DNA of 64,000 bases, taken from NCBI RefSeq assembly GCF_001375595.1, contig NZ_CVJQ01000001.1, positions 1,736,001 through 1,800,000 of the forward strand, in the 5' to 3' direction. Below, in pieces: positions 34,321 through 41,669 of the stretch. The stretch's first letter is position 1, and each line of letters starts with the position of its first letter. This stretch comes from Phenylobacterium immobile (ATCC 35973). Lineage in GTDB: Bacteria; Pseudomonadota; Alphaproteobacteria; Caulobacterales; Caulobacteraceae. The position numbers and the translations under genes are program-made. A model generated the notes under the pieces. It was not told the DNA's origin. It saw only the letters and a list, made by a program, of their open reading frames with translations, and did not search any database.

Positions 34321-35187
34321 CTACACCGCCAGATTGTCGATCAACCGCGTCCGGCCCAGCCGCGCCGCGGCCAGCAGCCGTGCGGGCTCGCCTCCTAGCG
34401 GCCCAGGCCCCAGCCGCGCCAGGTCGCCCGCGCCACGGGCCTCGACATAGTCCACCGGACCAAAACCCGCCGCGCGCAAGGTCCCCAGGGCTTCGGTCTC
34501 GACCTCATCGACCCGATCCCCCGCCCGCAGCCGCTCCGCCGCGCGTCGCAAGGTCTGTTGCAGCGCCGGCGCCACCGCCCGTTCCGCCGCCGTCAGGTAC
34601 GCATTGCGCGAAGAAAGGGCCAAGCCATCCTCCGCCCGCAAGGTTGGCGCGCCGACGATCTCCACCGGCAGGTTCAGGTCCGCCGTGAACCGCCGGATCA
34701 CCTGCAGCTGCTGGTAGTCCTTCTCGCCAAAGACGGCGACGTCCGGTCCCACCATGTTGAAGAGCTTGCTGACCACCGTCGCCACGCCGTCGAAGTGACC
34801 CGGCCGCGCCGCCCCATCCAGCGGCTCGGATACGCCGGAGACATGGACAATGGTCGCCGCGCCCGCCGGATAGACCTCCTCCACCGTCGGGGCGAACATC
34901 AGGTCGCAGCCGGCTTCCGCCAGCTTCGCCGCGTCGCCGGCCTCGTCGCGCGGATAGGCGGCGAAGTCCTCGTTCGGCCCGAACTGCGTCGGGTTGACGA
35001 AAACGCTCGCCACCACCCGCTCGGCCTGGGTCCGCGCCAGTGTGATCAGCGAGATGTGCCCGGCGTGCAGCGCCCCCATGGTCGGGACCAGCGCCACCCG
35101 CTCGCCGCCGGCGCGCCACGCGTGGACGGTCTCGCGAACCTGGGCGACGGTGCGGGCGACGGGAATGGGGAGAGGGCTCTCGGACAT
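34321..35187 (-). CDS. panC: Pantothenate synthetase
   Basis: Joins pantoate and beta-alanine with ATP, making vitamin B5. The 288-residue product has PTMGALHAGHISLITLART (HIGH-like ATP motif, about 35-53), SVFVNPTQFGPNEDFAAYPR, VFGEKDYQQLQVIRRF and the KMSKS-like region ALSSRNAYLTAAERAVAP. Length is normal. It is divergent from mipZ, the arrangement also found in Caulobacter. Confidence 0.96.
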   Translation of the reverse strand: MSESPLPIPVARTVAQVRETVHAWRAGGERVALVPTMGALHAGHISLITLARTQAERVVASVFVNPTQFGPNEDFAAYPRDEAGDAAKLAEAGCDLMFAPTVEEVYPAGAATIVHVSGVSEPLDGAARPGHFDGVATVVSKLFNMVGPDVAVFGEKDYQQLQVIRRFTADLNLPVEIVGAPTLRAEDGLALSSRNAYLTAAERAVAPALQQTLRRAAERLRAGDRVDEVETEALGTLRAAGFGPVDYVEARGAGDLARLGPGPLGGEPARLLAAARLGRTRLIDNLAV

Positions 35188-35267
35188 CGCCGCCTTATCG
35201 GTCTATCCACAGGCGGCGGCAACGGTCGCGTTGACGGGGCGGGCCTGCGCGCGCTCACCTGTCAGGG

Positions 35268-35282
35268 TTAATGATTCGCTAA
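35268..35282 (+). promoter_or_regulatory. Possible CtrA-type site upstream of mipZ
   Basis: TTAATGATTCGCTAA matches the Caulobacter CtrA consensus TTAA-N7-TTAA at seven of eight positions. It lies 24 bases before the mipZ start. A single near-match of this short motif is weak evidence. Confidence 0.3.
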
Positions 35283-35305
35283 CCGGGTTGGAGCCACACC
35301 AAGCC

Positions 35306-36136
35306 ATGGGCCAGGCTAACGTCATCGTCGTCGGCAATGAGAAGGGCGGGGCGGGCAAGTCCACCATCGCCATCCACACGGCCACCGCCCTGCTGCACGG
35401 CGGCGCACGGGTGGCGGTGATCGACCTCGATCTGCGCCAGCAGACCTTCCGCCACTTCTTCGCCAGCCGTGCGGCCTGGCTGGAGGCCAATGGCGTGACC
35501 GCGCCCATGGCCGACCTCTATCCGCTCAGCGACGACGACGCTGCGCTCTCCAAGGCGCCGGCCGAGGAGGCCGTGGCCCGTTTCGAGGACGCCTTCGCCC
35601 GCGCCAGCGCCAGCGCCGACTTCGTGCTGATCGATACGCCCGGCGCCGACACGGCGACCAGCTCGGCCGCCCACCAGCAGGCCGACGTCATCGTCACCCC
35701 GATGAACGACAGCTTCGTCGATTTCGACATGCTGGGCGTCGTCGATCCCGTGACACTCGAGCTCAAGCGCCACAGCCTCTACGCCGAGAGCGTCTGGGCC
35801 AGCCGCAAGGCCCGCGCCGTGCGCGACCGCAAGCAGATCGACTGGATCGTTCTGCGCAACCGCCTCGCCTCGACCGAGGCGCGCAACCGCAAGCGTCTGG
35901 ACGAGCGGGTGCAGGCGCTCGCCCGCAAGGTCGGCTTCCGCGTGGGCCCTGGACTGCGCGACCGGGTGATCTATCGCGAGCTCTTCCCCTTCGGCCTGAC
36001 GGTCGCCGACCTGTCGCCGCAGATCCGGCCCGTGGCCATGTCGCTGCAGCATGTGGCGGCCCGCCAGGAGCTGCGCGCCCTGATGACCGCCATCGGCCTT
36101 TCGGGGTTCAGCGACGAGTTGATGGCCGCCGAATAG
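35306..36136 (+). CDS. mipZ: Division-plane positioning ATPase MipZ
   Basis: ParA-like ATPase that binds the ParB-parS complex and forms a polar gradient that blocks FtsZ assembly away from midcell. From ATG 35306 the product is 276 residues, the usual MipZ size. The deviant Walker A motif is NEKGGAGKST (11-20), then VIDLDLRQQTFRHF, VLIDTPGADTATSSAAHQQA and VTPMNDSFVDFDMLGVVDP, all typical of MipZ rather than chromosome-segregation ParA. A longer in-frame reading from 34994 runs through panC and is rejected. MipZ is restricted to alphaproteobacteria. Confidence 0.95.
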   Translation: MGQANVIVVGNEKGGAGKSTIAIHTATALLHGGARVAVIDLDLRQQTFRHFFASRAAWLEANGVTAPMADLYPLSDDDAALSKAPAEEAVARFEDAFARASASADFVLIDTPGADTATSSAAHQQADVIVTPMNDSFVDFDMLGVVDPVTLELKRHSLYAESVWASRKARAVRDRKQIDWIVLRNRLASTEARNRKRLDERVQALARKVGFRVGPGLRDRVIYRELFPFGLTVADLSPQIRPVAMSLQHVAARQELRALMTAIGLSGFSDELMAAE

Positions 36137-36568
36137 GTGGTCTTCCTCCTCCTCGGCGCGCTCGGCCTCTTCCTCGCCGTCTGGATCGGCCGCCGGCCAA
36201 TGATGATGCGCCGCGGTTGGCGCCTGCTGGCCGCGCCCGCCGCCATGGTTCTGTTCGCCGTCGCCGCCTGGTCGGCGATGCGCGGCGGCTGGGGCCTGTC
36301 CGTCGTCCTGTCGGTCGTAGGTCTCTGGCTGTCGGCCGCCGTGCGCCGCCCGTCGCCCAGACCACAATCGCGCCCACCCAAGGAAGACGGCATGAGCCTG
36401 GGCGAAGCGCGCGCCATGCTGGGCGTGCCCGAGACCGCGACCGAAACTGACATCGACGCCGCCTATCGTCGGCTCATGCGCACAGCCCACCCCGACGCCG
36501 GCGGCACCGAAGGCCTAGCCGCCCAACTCAACGCCGCTCGCGACCGTCTGAAGCGTGATCTGAACTAG
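36137..36568 (+). CDS. Membrane-anchored J-domain protein (Pam18/TIM14-like)
   Basis: The 143-residue product starts at GTG immediately after the mipZ stop. Two hydrophobic segments (about 1-18 and 32-66) precede a short J domain at about 85-143: SLGEARAMLGVPETATETDI, DAAYRRLMRTAHPDAGG with the HPD motif, then QLNAARDRLKRDL. This is the topology of TIM14/Pam18-type co-chaperones, which stimulate Hsp70 at a membrane. Its overlap-free but zero-gap position suggests co-transcription with mipZ. Confidence 0.88.
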   Translation: MVFLLLGALGLFLAVWIGRRPMMMRRGWRLLAAPAAMVLFAVAAWSAMRGGWGLSVVLSVVGLWLSAAVRRPSPRPQSRPPKEDGMSLGEARAMLGVPETATETDIDAAYRRLMRTAHPDAGGTEGLAAQLNAARDRLKRDLN

Positions 36569-36590
36569 GCCCGGAGATGGCGCGACACCG

Positions 36591-36611
36591 TCCTCCCGCG
36601 AGGGGAGAAGG
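36591..36611. repeat. Short palindromic intergenic repeat
   Basis: TCCTCCCGCGAGGGGAGAAG resembles the palindrome at 7316-7338. It lies between the convergent J-domain and carboxypeptidase genes and may terminate both. Confidence 0.4.
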
Positions 36612-36633
36612 GAAACGGAGAGGCGGCTTACAA

Positions 36634-37902
36634 TCAGCCCTTCACAACCATGCAGGCCATCTTCTTGGCCTTGATCGCCTTGCAGGCCCCGCGAGCGTCC
36701 CCCTCGGACAGGTTCTGGATGCGGGCCTTGTAGACGCCGCCTGCGCGGTCAGTATCGGCCGCGCCGCCGGACACCCACTTGCTGAAGCGCTGCTTGACCA
36801 GGGCGATCTGGGCGCGCGCGTCGGATTGCTTCTTGAAGGCGCCGACCTGGACAGCCCAGTCCTCGCCGCGCGCCGGCCGGGCCGCTGCGCGGGCCGCAAC
36901 CGGCGCGGGGATGGGCGCATGGGCCAGGACGATCTTCACCCCATCCTGCTCGGCGTCGCCCTGTTCGATGCCGGTGCGCTGGATCGGGCCGGTCGGCTCC
37001 GGTTCGAACAGGCTCTGCGCGACAGTGATCTGCTCGCCGCGGGCGCGACGGCTCATTACGTCAAAGCCGGTCAGCAGCAGGTCCTCGGCGTTCTGGTCGC
37101 GCTGGGCGGTCGTCGGGCCGCCCATCACCACGCCGATCAGGCGCCGGTTATCCCGCACCGCCGAGACCGCCAGGTTGAACCCGGAGGCGTTGGTGAAGCC
37201 GGTCTTCAGACCATCCACCCCCGGCATCCGGCCCAGCAGCCGGTTGTGGTTGGTCATGGTCTGGCCGCGGAAGGTGAACGAGCGCTGATTGAACAGATGA
37301 TAGTACTGCGGGTAGTCGCGCATCACCGCCCGCGACAGGATCGCGATGTCGCGGGCCGTCGTCAGTTGTCGACTGTCGGGCAGGCCGTGCGGGTTGGCGA
37401 AATGGGTGTTCTGCATGCCCAGCTCCTGGGCGCGCAGGGTCATCATGGCGGCGAAGCGGGCCTCGCTGCCGCCGATCTTCTCGGCCATGGCGACGGCGGC
37501 GTCATTGGCCGACTTGATGGCCAGGGCCTGCATCGCCTCGGACACGCTGATCGATTCACCGGGCCGCACGCCCAGCTTCGAGGGCGAAGCCGCCGCGGCG
37601 CGCGGCGAGAACACCACCCGGTCGGTGGTCTTAAGCTTGCCCGACGAAAGCGCCTCGAAGGTCAGGTACAGCGTCATGATCTTGGTGATCGACGCCGGGT
37701 AGCGCGGATCGTCCGCGTGCTTGGCGTAAAGCACCTCACCGGTCTTCGCATCGACGACGATCGCGGCGTACTTCGTCTGGGTCGCGGCCAGGATGTTTCG
37801 GAAGCCGGGGGTCTGCGCCTGGGCGGTGCCAGCGAGGGGAGAGAGCGCCATCGTGGCGGCCAATCCGATCGAAACCATCAGGCGGCGGGCGGGCTGGAGC
37901 AT
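36634..37902 (-). CDS. D-alanyl-D-alanine carboxypeptidase with SPOR domain
   Basis: Periplasmic penicillin-binding protein of the DacA/DacF type that trims peptidoglycan pentapeptides. The 422-residue product has a signal peptide (about 1-29, cleavage after AQA), the SxxK motif at Ser71-Lys74 (SITK), the SxN motif in KSANDAAVAMA, and KTG in VDGLKTGFTNASG. A C-terminal SPOR domain (about 340-422, DWAVQVGAFKKQSDARAQIA) would bind denuded glycan at the septum. The combination is frequent in alphaproteobacteria. Confidence 0.93.
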   Translation of the reverse strand: MLQPARRLMVSIGLAATMALSPLAGTAQAQTPGFRNILAATQTKYAAIVVDAKTGEVLYAKHADDPRYPASITKIMTLYLTFEALSSGKLKTTDRVVFSPRAAAASPSKLGVRPGESISVSEAMQALAIKSANDAAVAMAEKIGGSEARFAAMMTLRAQELGMQNTHFANPHGLPDSRQLTTARDIAILSRAVMRDYPQYYHLFNQRSFTFRGQTMTNHNRLLGRMPGVDGLKTGFTNASGFNLAVSAVRDNRRLIGVVMGGPTTAQRDQNAEDLLLTGFDVMSRRARGEQITVAQSLFEPEPTGPIQRTGIEQGDAEQDGVKIVLAHAPIPAPVAARAAARPARGEDWAVQVGAFKKQSDARAQIALVKQRFSKWVSGGAADTDRAGGVYKARIQNLSEGDARGACKAIKAKKMACMVVKG

Positions 37903-38073
37903 GCTTCGTCCGTCGAATCAAAGGGTTGATAGGCGCCCCCCAAGGCCGCCCGTATTCCTGATACCATGAGTTCGCAGGGGTTGAGGCAAGGTAAACAGGA
38001 GTTGAACAGGCCGTGATGGAACGCGGCGCCCGTTTCGAGGGCTTGGCGAACGTTTCTGGTCCGCGACAAGTTT

Positions 38074-38114
38074 GTTGCAGCGCACAATTTCGCGTTGACT
38101 GCTGCAGTGCAACA
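38074..38114 (+). promoter_or_regulatory. Two similar dyad sites upstream of the phasin gene, possible PhaR operator
   Basis: GTTGCAGCGCACAA (38074-38087) and GCTGCAGTGCAACA (38101-38114) share a TGCAG-YGCA core and lie 27 bases apart in the 272-base gap before the phasin gene. PhaR repressors of polyhydroxyalkanoate genes bind TGC/GCA-rich dyads of this kind. TTGACT at 38095 may be a -35 element. Nothing else is evident in this gap. Confidence 0.4.
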
Positions 38115-38174
38115 TGAGACTGTTCGATCGCCTCAGCGGCCTGGCCGCAGTTCCGCATTCAGGAGACCGGATCA

Positions 38175-38612
38175 ATGTCCGACGCCGCCGATACCGTGAA
38201 GAACACCGTCGAGCAGTTCACCGCCGCGACCAACACCGCCTTCAAGGACAACGTTGAAAAGTCGCTCACCGCGCTCAACGAAGCCAACGCCGTCTCGAAG
38301 AAGAACCTCGAAGCCCTGATCGCCTCCGTCGCCGCCGCCACCAAGGGCGCGGAAGAGCTGGGCGCCCAGGCCATCGCCTTCTCGAAGTCGGCCTTCGAAA
38401 ATCAGGTCACCGCCGCCAAGTCGTTCTCCTCCGCCAAGAGCGTGCAGGAAGTCGTCGAGCTGCAGACCGCCTTCGCCAAGTCGGCGATCGAGGCCTACAT
38501 GGCCGAAGTCGGCAAGATGAGCGAAATCGTCTCGGCCTCCGCCAAGGACAGCCTGAAGCCGCTGAACGAACGCGTCACCGCCGTCGTCGAAAAGATTCAA
38601 TCCGCGCGCTAA
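38175..38612 (+). CDS. Phasin family protein
   Basis: Phasins coat polyhydroxyalkanoate granules. The 145-residue product is rich in Ala, Lys and Glu, lacks cysteine, and is predicted helical throughout. It contains SKKNLEALIASVAAATKGAE and QAIAFSKSAFENQVTAAKSF, then VQEVVELQTAFAKSAIEAYM, the phasin signature region. GGAGACC lies before the ATG. A terminator follows, so it is monocistronic. Dyad sites upstream fit PhaR control. Confidence 0.92.
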   Translation: MSDAADTVKNTVEQFTAATNTAFKDNVEKSLTALNEANAVSKKNLEALIASVAAATKGAEELGAQAIAFSKSAFENQVTAAKSFSSAKSVQEVVELQTAFAKSAIEAYMAEVGKMSEIVSASAKDSLKPLNERVTAVVEKIQSAR

Positions 38613-38659
38613 GCCGGACTCTGAGATCGGCTCCTTCGGGAGCCGGGGGCGCAGAGAGG

Positions 38660-38687
38660 GCCCGGACCGCGAGGTCCGGGCTTTTTC
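38660..38687 (+). terminator. Intrinsic terminator after the phasin gene
   Basis: GCCCGGACC (38660-38668), loop GCGA, GGTCCGGGC (38673-38681), then TTTTT. A textbook terminator. Confidence 0.88.
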
Positions 38688-38726
38688 ACGTTTGCGCTGG
38701 GCGCGCTGGGCGCTAGACCTTACGTC

Positions 38727-39188
38727 ATGTCCAAGATCGAAGACCGCCTCGCCGAACTCGGCGTCGTCCTGCCGCAGGCCGCGGCCCCCGTGGCCAACTA
38801 CGTCCCCTTCGTCCGTGCGGGCGACCTGGTGCATATCTCCGGCCAGGTGTCGCGCGACGCCTCCGGCGGCGTGACCGGCGTGGTCGGAGTCGACGTGGAC
38901 GCTGAGACGGCGCGCGCGGCGGCGCGGCTCTGCGGCGTCAGCCTGATCGCCCAGATGAAAGCCGCCTGCGAGGGCGACCTCGACCGGGTCGTCCGCGTGG
39001 TCAAGCTGGGCGGCTTCGTCCAGGCCGGCCCTGACTTCTTCGAGATCCCCGCCGTCGTGAACGGCTGCTCGGACCTGATGGTCGAGGTCTTCGGCGACGC
39101 CGGTCGCCATGCCCGCTCGGCGGTCGGAGTCTACCGGTTGCCGATGAACTTCGCGGTCGAAGTCGACGCCATCTTCCAGATCGCATGA
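38727..39188 (+). CDS. RidA/YjgF-family protein
   Basis: RidA proteins hydrolyse reactive enamines and imines made by PLP enzymes. The 153-residue product belongs to the longer YjgF-like subgroup. It has FVRAGDLVHISGQVSRDASG, CGVSLIAQMKAACEGDLDRV and VVKLGGFVQAGPDF, and ends YRLPMNFAVEVDAIFQIA. The conserved arginine lies in GRHARSAVGV. The stop overlaps the next start by four bases. Confidence 0.9.
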   Translation: MSKIEDRLAELGVVLPQAAAPVANYVPFVRAGDLVHISGQVSRDASGGVTGVVGVDVDAETARAAARLCGVSLIAQMKAACEGDLDRVVRVVKLGGFVQAGPDFFEIPAVVNGCSDLMVEVFGDAGRHARSAVGVYRLPMNFAVEVDAIFQIA

Positions 39189-39925
39189 AGGCGCGGTTCG
39201 GCGAGGCCTGGGATCATCTCTTCGGCCCGCCGGTCGCGCACCGCGGGTTGTGGGCCCCTGACGGCCCCCCCGAGAACTCGCTGGCCGCCTTCCAGGCCGC
39301 TATCGCCGCCGGCTACGGTGTCGAACTCGATGTGCAGATCTCCGCTGATGGCGAGGCGATCGTCTTCCACGACGACACCCTGGAACGCCTGACCGGCGAG
39401 CCTGGCCGGGTTCGCGACCACACCGCGGCCGACCTGGCTCAGATCGCCCTTCTGGGCGGCGAAGAGCGCATCCCGACCCTGCTGGAGGCTCTGGCCGTGA
39501 TTGGCCACCGCGCCATGGTCCACGTCGAGCTCAAGACCCCCTTCGGCGAGGTGGGTCCCCTTGAGCGGCGCGTGCACGAGGTGCTGATCGACCACAATGG
39601 TCCGGTCAGCGTCATCGGCTTCAATCCCTACTCCCATGCCTGGTTCGCCGACCATTTCCCCGGCGTCCTGCGCGGCCTGAACAGCGACGCCTGGCGTTCG
39701 GCCCCGCACATGGCCGCCGAACAGCGCAAGGCCTTCGCCGCCCTGCAACAGCTCGGCGAGGCCAGGGCGCACTTCCTCGTCCTGGGCCTCGACGTGGTCG
39801 CCAGCGCGCCCGCCGCCAAGCTGCGCGCCAAGGGCATGCCCGTCATCGGCTGGACCGTGCGCGATCCTGCGGACCCGGCGCTCGCGGTTTGCGACAACTA
39901 CGTCTTCGAGGGCTTCCGGCCTTGA
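39185..39925 (+). CDS. Glycerophosphodiester phosphodiesterase
   Basis: Hydrolyses glycerophosphodiesters to glycerol-3-phosphate and an alcohol. The 246-residue product has HRGLWAPDGPPENSLAAFQA (about 19-38), VELDVQISADGEAIVFHDDT with the Glu-x-Asp metal ligands and catalytic His, and GMPVIGWTVRDPADPAL near the end, matching the GDPD TIM barrel. There is no signal peptide, so it should be cytoplasmic. It overlaps both neighbours by a few bases. Confidence 0.92.
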   Translation: MKARFGEAWDHLFGPPVAHRGLWAPDGPPENSLAAFQAAIAAGYGVELDVQISADGEAIVFHDDTLERLTGEPGRVRDHTAADLAQIALLGGEERIPTLLEALAVIGHRAMVHVELKTPFGEVGPLERRVHEVLIDHNGPVSVIGFNPYSHAWFADHFPGVLRGLNSDAWRSAPHMAAEQRKAFAALQQLGEARAHFLVLGLDVVASAPAAKLRAKGMPVIGWTVRDPADPALAVCDNYVFEGFRP

Positions 39926-41076
39926 GTCTGCAGGACTCGGTGAGCATCCATAAACGGATCGCCGAGATCGGCCGCGAGGCCTGGGACGCCTGCGCGGCGT
40001 CGGCTGGAAACCCCTTCGTCTCCTATGACTTTCTCGACTGCCTGGAAGAGGCCGGCTGTGCGGTGGAGCGAACCGGCTGGGGTCCGCAGCACCTGTCGGT
40101 CGCCGACGCCGACGGCCGGACCGCCGCCGTCCTGCCGCTCTATCTGAAGTCACACAGCCAGGGCGAATACATCTTCGACCATGCCTGGGCTGACGCCTGG
40201 GAGCGGGCAGGGGGCAGCTATTACCCAAAGCTGCTGTCGGCCGCGCCCTTCACGCCCGCTACTGGCCAGCGGTTCCTGGTGCGCGCTGACGTGGACGCCG
40301 AAGAGGCCTGCTCGCGCCTCCTGGGCGGTGCGCTGACGATGTGCGAGCGCTATGGCGTCTCTGGCTTCCACGTCAATTTCCTGACCGAGGCGGAGTGGCG
40401 CTGGGCGGGCGACCAGGGCCTGGGTCAGCGCGAGGGCCAGCAGTTCCACTGGGTTAATCGTGGCTACGCCGACTTCGACGCCTTCCTCGCCGACTTGTCG
40501 TCGGGACGCCGTAAGACGATCCGCCGCGAGCGCCGGGACGCCGCCGCCGACCTTGAAATCCACGCGCTGACCGGCGCGGATCTCACCGAAGAGCACTGGG
40601 ACGCCTTCTTCGCCTTCTACATGGACACCGGCTCGCGCAAGTGGGGGCGGCCCTACCTCAACCGCCGATTCTTCTCGTTGCTGGGCGAGCGGATGGCGGA
40701 CCGGGTGCTGCTGGTCATGGCCAGGCGTCATGGGCGGTGGATCGCCGGCGCGCTCAACCTGATCGGCGAGGACACGCTGTTCGGTCGCAACTGGGGCTGC
40801 GTGGAGGACGTCCCGTTCCTGCATTTCGAGCTCTGCTACTATCAGGCGATCCAATGGGCGATCGACCATGGCCTGAAGCGCGTGGAGGCCGGCGCCCAGG
40901 GCGAGCACAAGATCGCCCGCGGCTATTTGCCGAGCCCCGTCTACTCAGCCCACTACATCTCCGATCCGCGGTTCCGCGCTGCGGTGATGGACTTCCTCGC
41001 CAATGAGCGCGCCCAGGTCGAGGAGCGTATGGAATGGCTGGAAGAGGGTTACTCGCCCTTCAAGACCGCAGGTTAG
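39922..41076 (+). CDS. DUF482/GNAT-fold acyltransferase-like protein
   Basis: A peptidogalycan-biosynthesis-type protein of the DUF482 family with FemAB/GNAT-like fold. From TTG 39922 it has about 384 residues, with SAGNPFVSYDFLDCLEEAGC, PLYLKSHSQGEYIFDHAWAD, YYPKLLSAAPFTPATGQRFL, SSGRRKTIRRERRDAAADLE and EAGAQGEHKIARGYLPSPVY. These blocks are strongly conserved in the family; the substrate is not established. The TTG overlaps the GDPD stop; GTG 39940 is an alternative. Confidence 0.88.
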   Translation: MSLQDSVSIHKRIAEIGREAWDACAASAGNPFVSYDFLDCLEEAGCAVERTGWGPQHLSVADADGRTAAVLPLYLKSHSQGEYIFDHAWADAWERAGGSYYPKLLSAAPFTPATGQRFLVRADVDAEEACSRLLGGALTMCERYGVSGFHVNFLTEAEWRWAGDQGLGQREGQQFHWVNRGYADFDAFLADLSSGRRKTIRRERRDAAADLEIHALTGADLTEEHWDAFFAFYMDTGSRKWGRPYLNRRFFSLLGERMADRVLLVMARRHGRWIAGALNLIGEDTLFGRNWGCVEDVPFLHFELCYYQAIQWAIDHGLKRVEAGAQGEHKIARGYLPSPVYSAHYISDPRFRAAVMDFLANERAQVEERMEWLEEGYSPFKTAG

Positions 41077-41179
41077 GGGCGGGCGGCGCCATCCTGCCGC
41101 CGCCTGCTGGTCTCAAGGCCATGGGCCGCCCCTCGACTGTCGTGTTACAGCCGAAACCTGCATCTTGCGGGAGTAAGCC

Positions 41180-41617
41180 ATGAGCCTGGACGGGACCTAC
41201 GACGAAGGCAATATCTTCGCCAAGATCATCCGCGGCGACATGCCGGCGGTGCGGGTGTTCGAAGATGACCGGTTGCTGGCCATCATGGACGTGTTCCCGC
41301 AGTCGCGCGGCCACGCCCTGGTGATCCCCAAGCTGAGCCAGGCGCGCAACCTGCTCGAAGAGACCCCGGAGAACGCTGCGGCGCTGATGCTCGGCGTACA
41401 ACGGTTGGCCAAGGCCTGCCGTGCGGCCCTTTCCCCGGATGGGATCCGGATCGCGCAGTTCAACGGCGAAGTCGGCGGCCAGACCGTGTTCCACCTGCAC
41501 GTGCACGTTCTGCCCGTCTGGGACGGCCAGCCGATCGGCCGTCACGGTCAGACCGGCATGGCTGACCTCGATGAACTGAAGGCGCTGGCTGAACGGATCG
41601 CCGCAAAACTCAGCTGA
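41180..41617 (+). CDS. HIT-family nucleotide hydrolase
   Basis: Histidine-triad protein that hydrolyses nucleoside phosphoramidates and related nucleotides. The 145-residue product has NIFAKIIRGDMPAVRVFEDD (about 11-30), DVFPQSRGHALVIPK, and the triad FHLHVHVLPVW with His105, His107 and His109. CGGGAG lies before the ATG. Confidence 0.95.
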   Translation: MSLDGTYDEGNIFAKIIRGDMPAVRVFEDDRLLAIMDVFPQSRGHALVIPKLSQARNLLEETPENAAALMLGVQRLAKACRAALSPDGIRIAQFNGEVGGQTVFHLHVHVLPVWDGQPIGRHGQTGMADLDELKALAERIAAKLS

Positions 41618-41621
41618 ATGC

Positions 41622-41648
41622 AAAAAGGCCCGGGCGAGCCCGGGCCTT
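41622..41648 (-). terminator. Terminator between convergent HIT gene and clpA
   Basis: GGCCCGGG (41627-41634), loop CGAG, CCCGGGCC (41639-41646). On the minus strand it is followed by TTTTTG, the better tail, so it mainly serves clpA. Confidence 0.85.
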
Positions 41649-41669
41649 CCGCATTTTCTGTCTGGAAAC

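Noticed and set aside
34994..35305. N-terminal extension of mipZ through panC
   Set aside because: The extra 104 codons are antisense to panC; the MipZ core starts at 35306.
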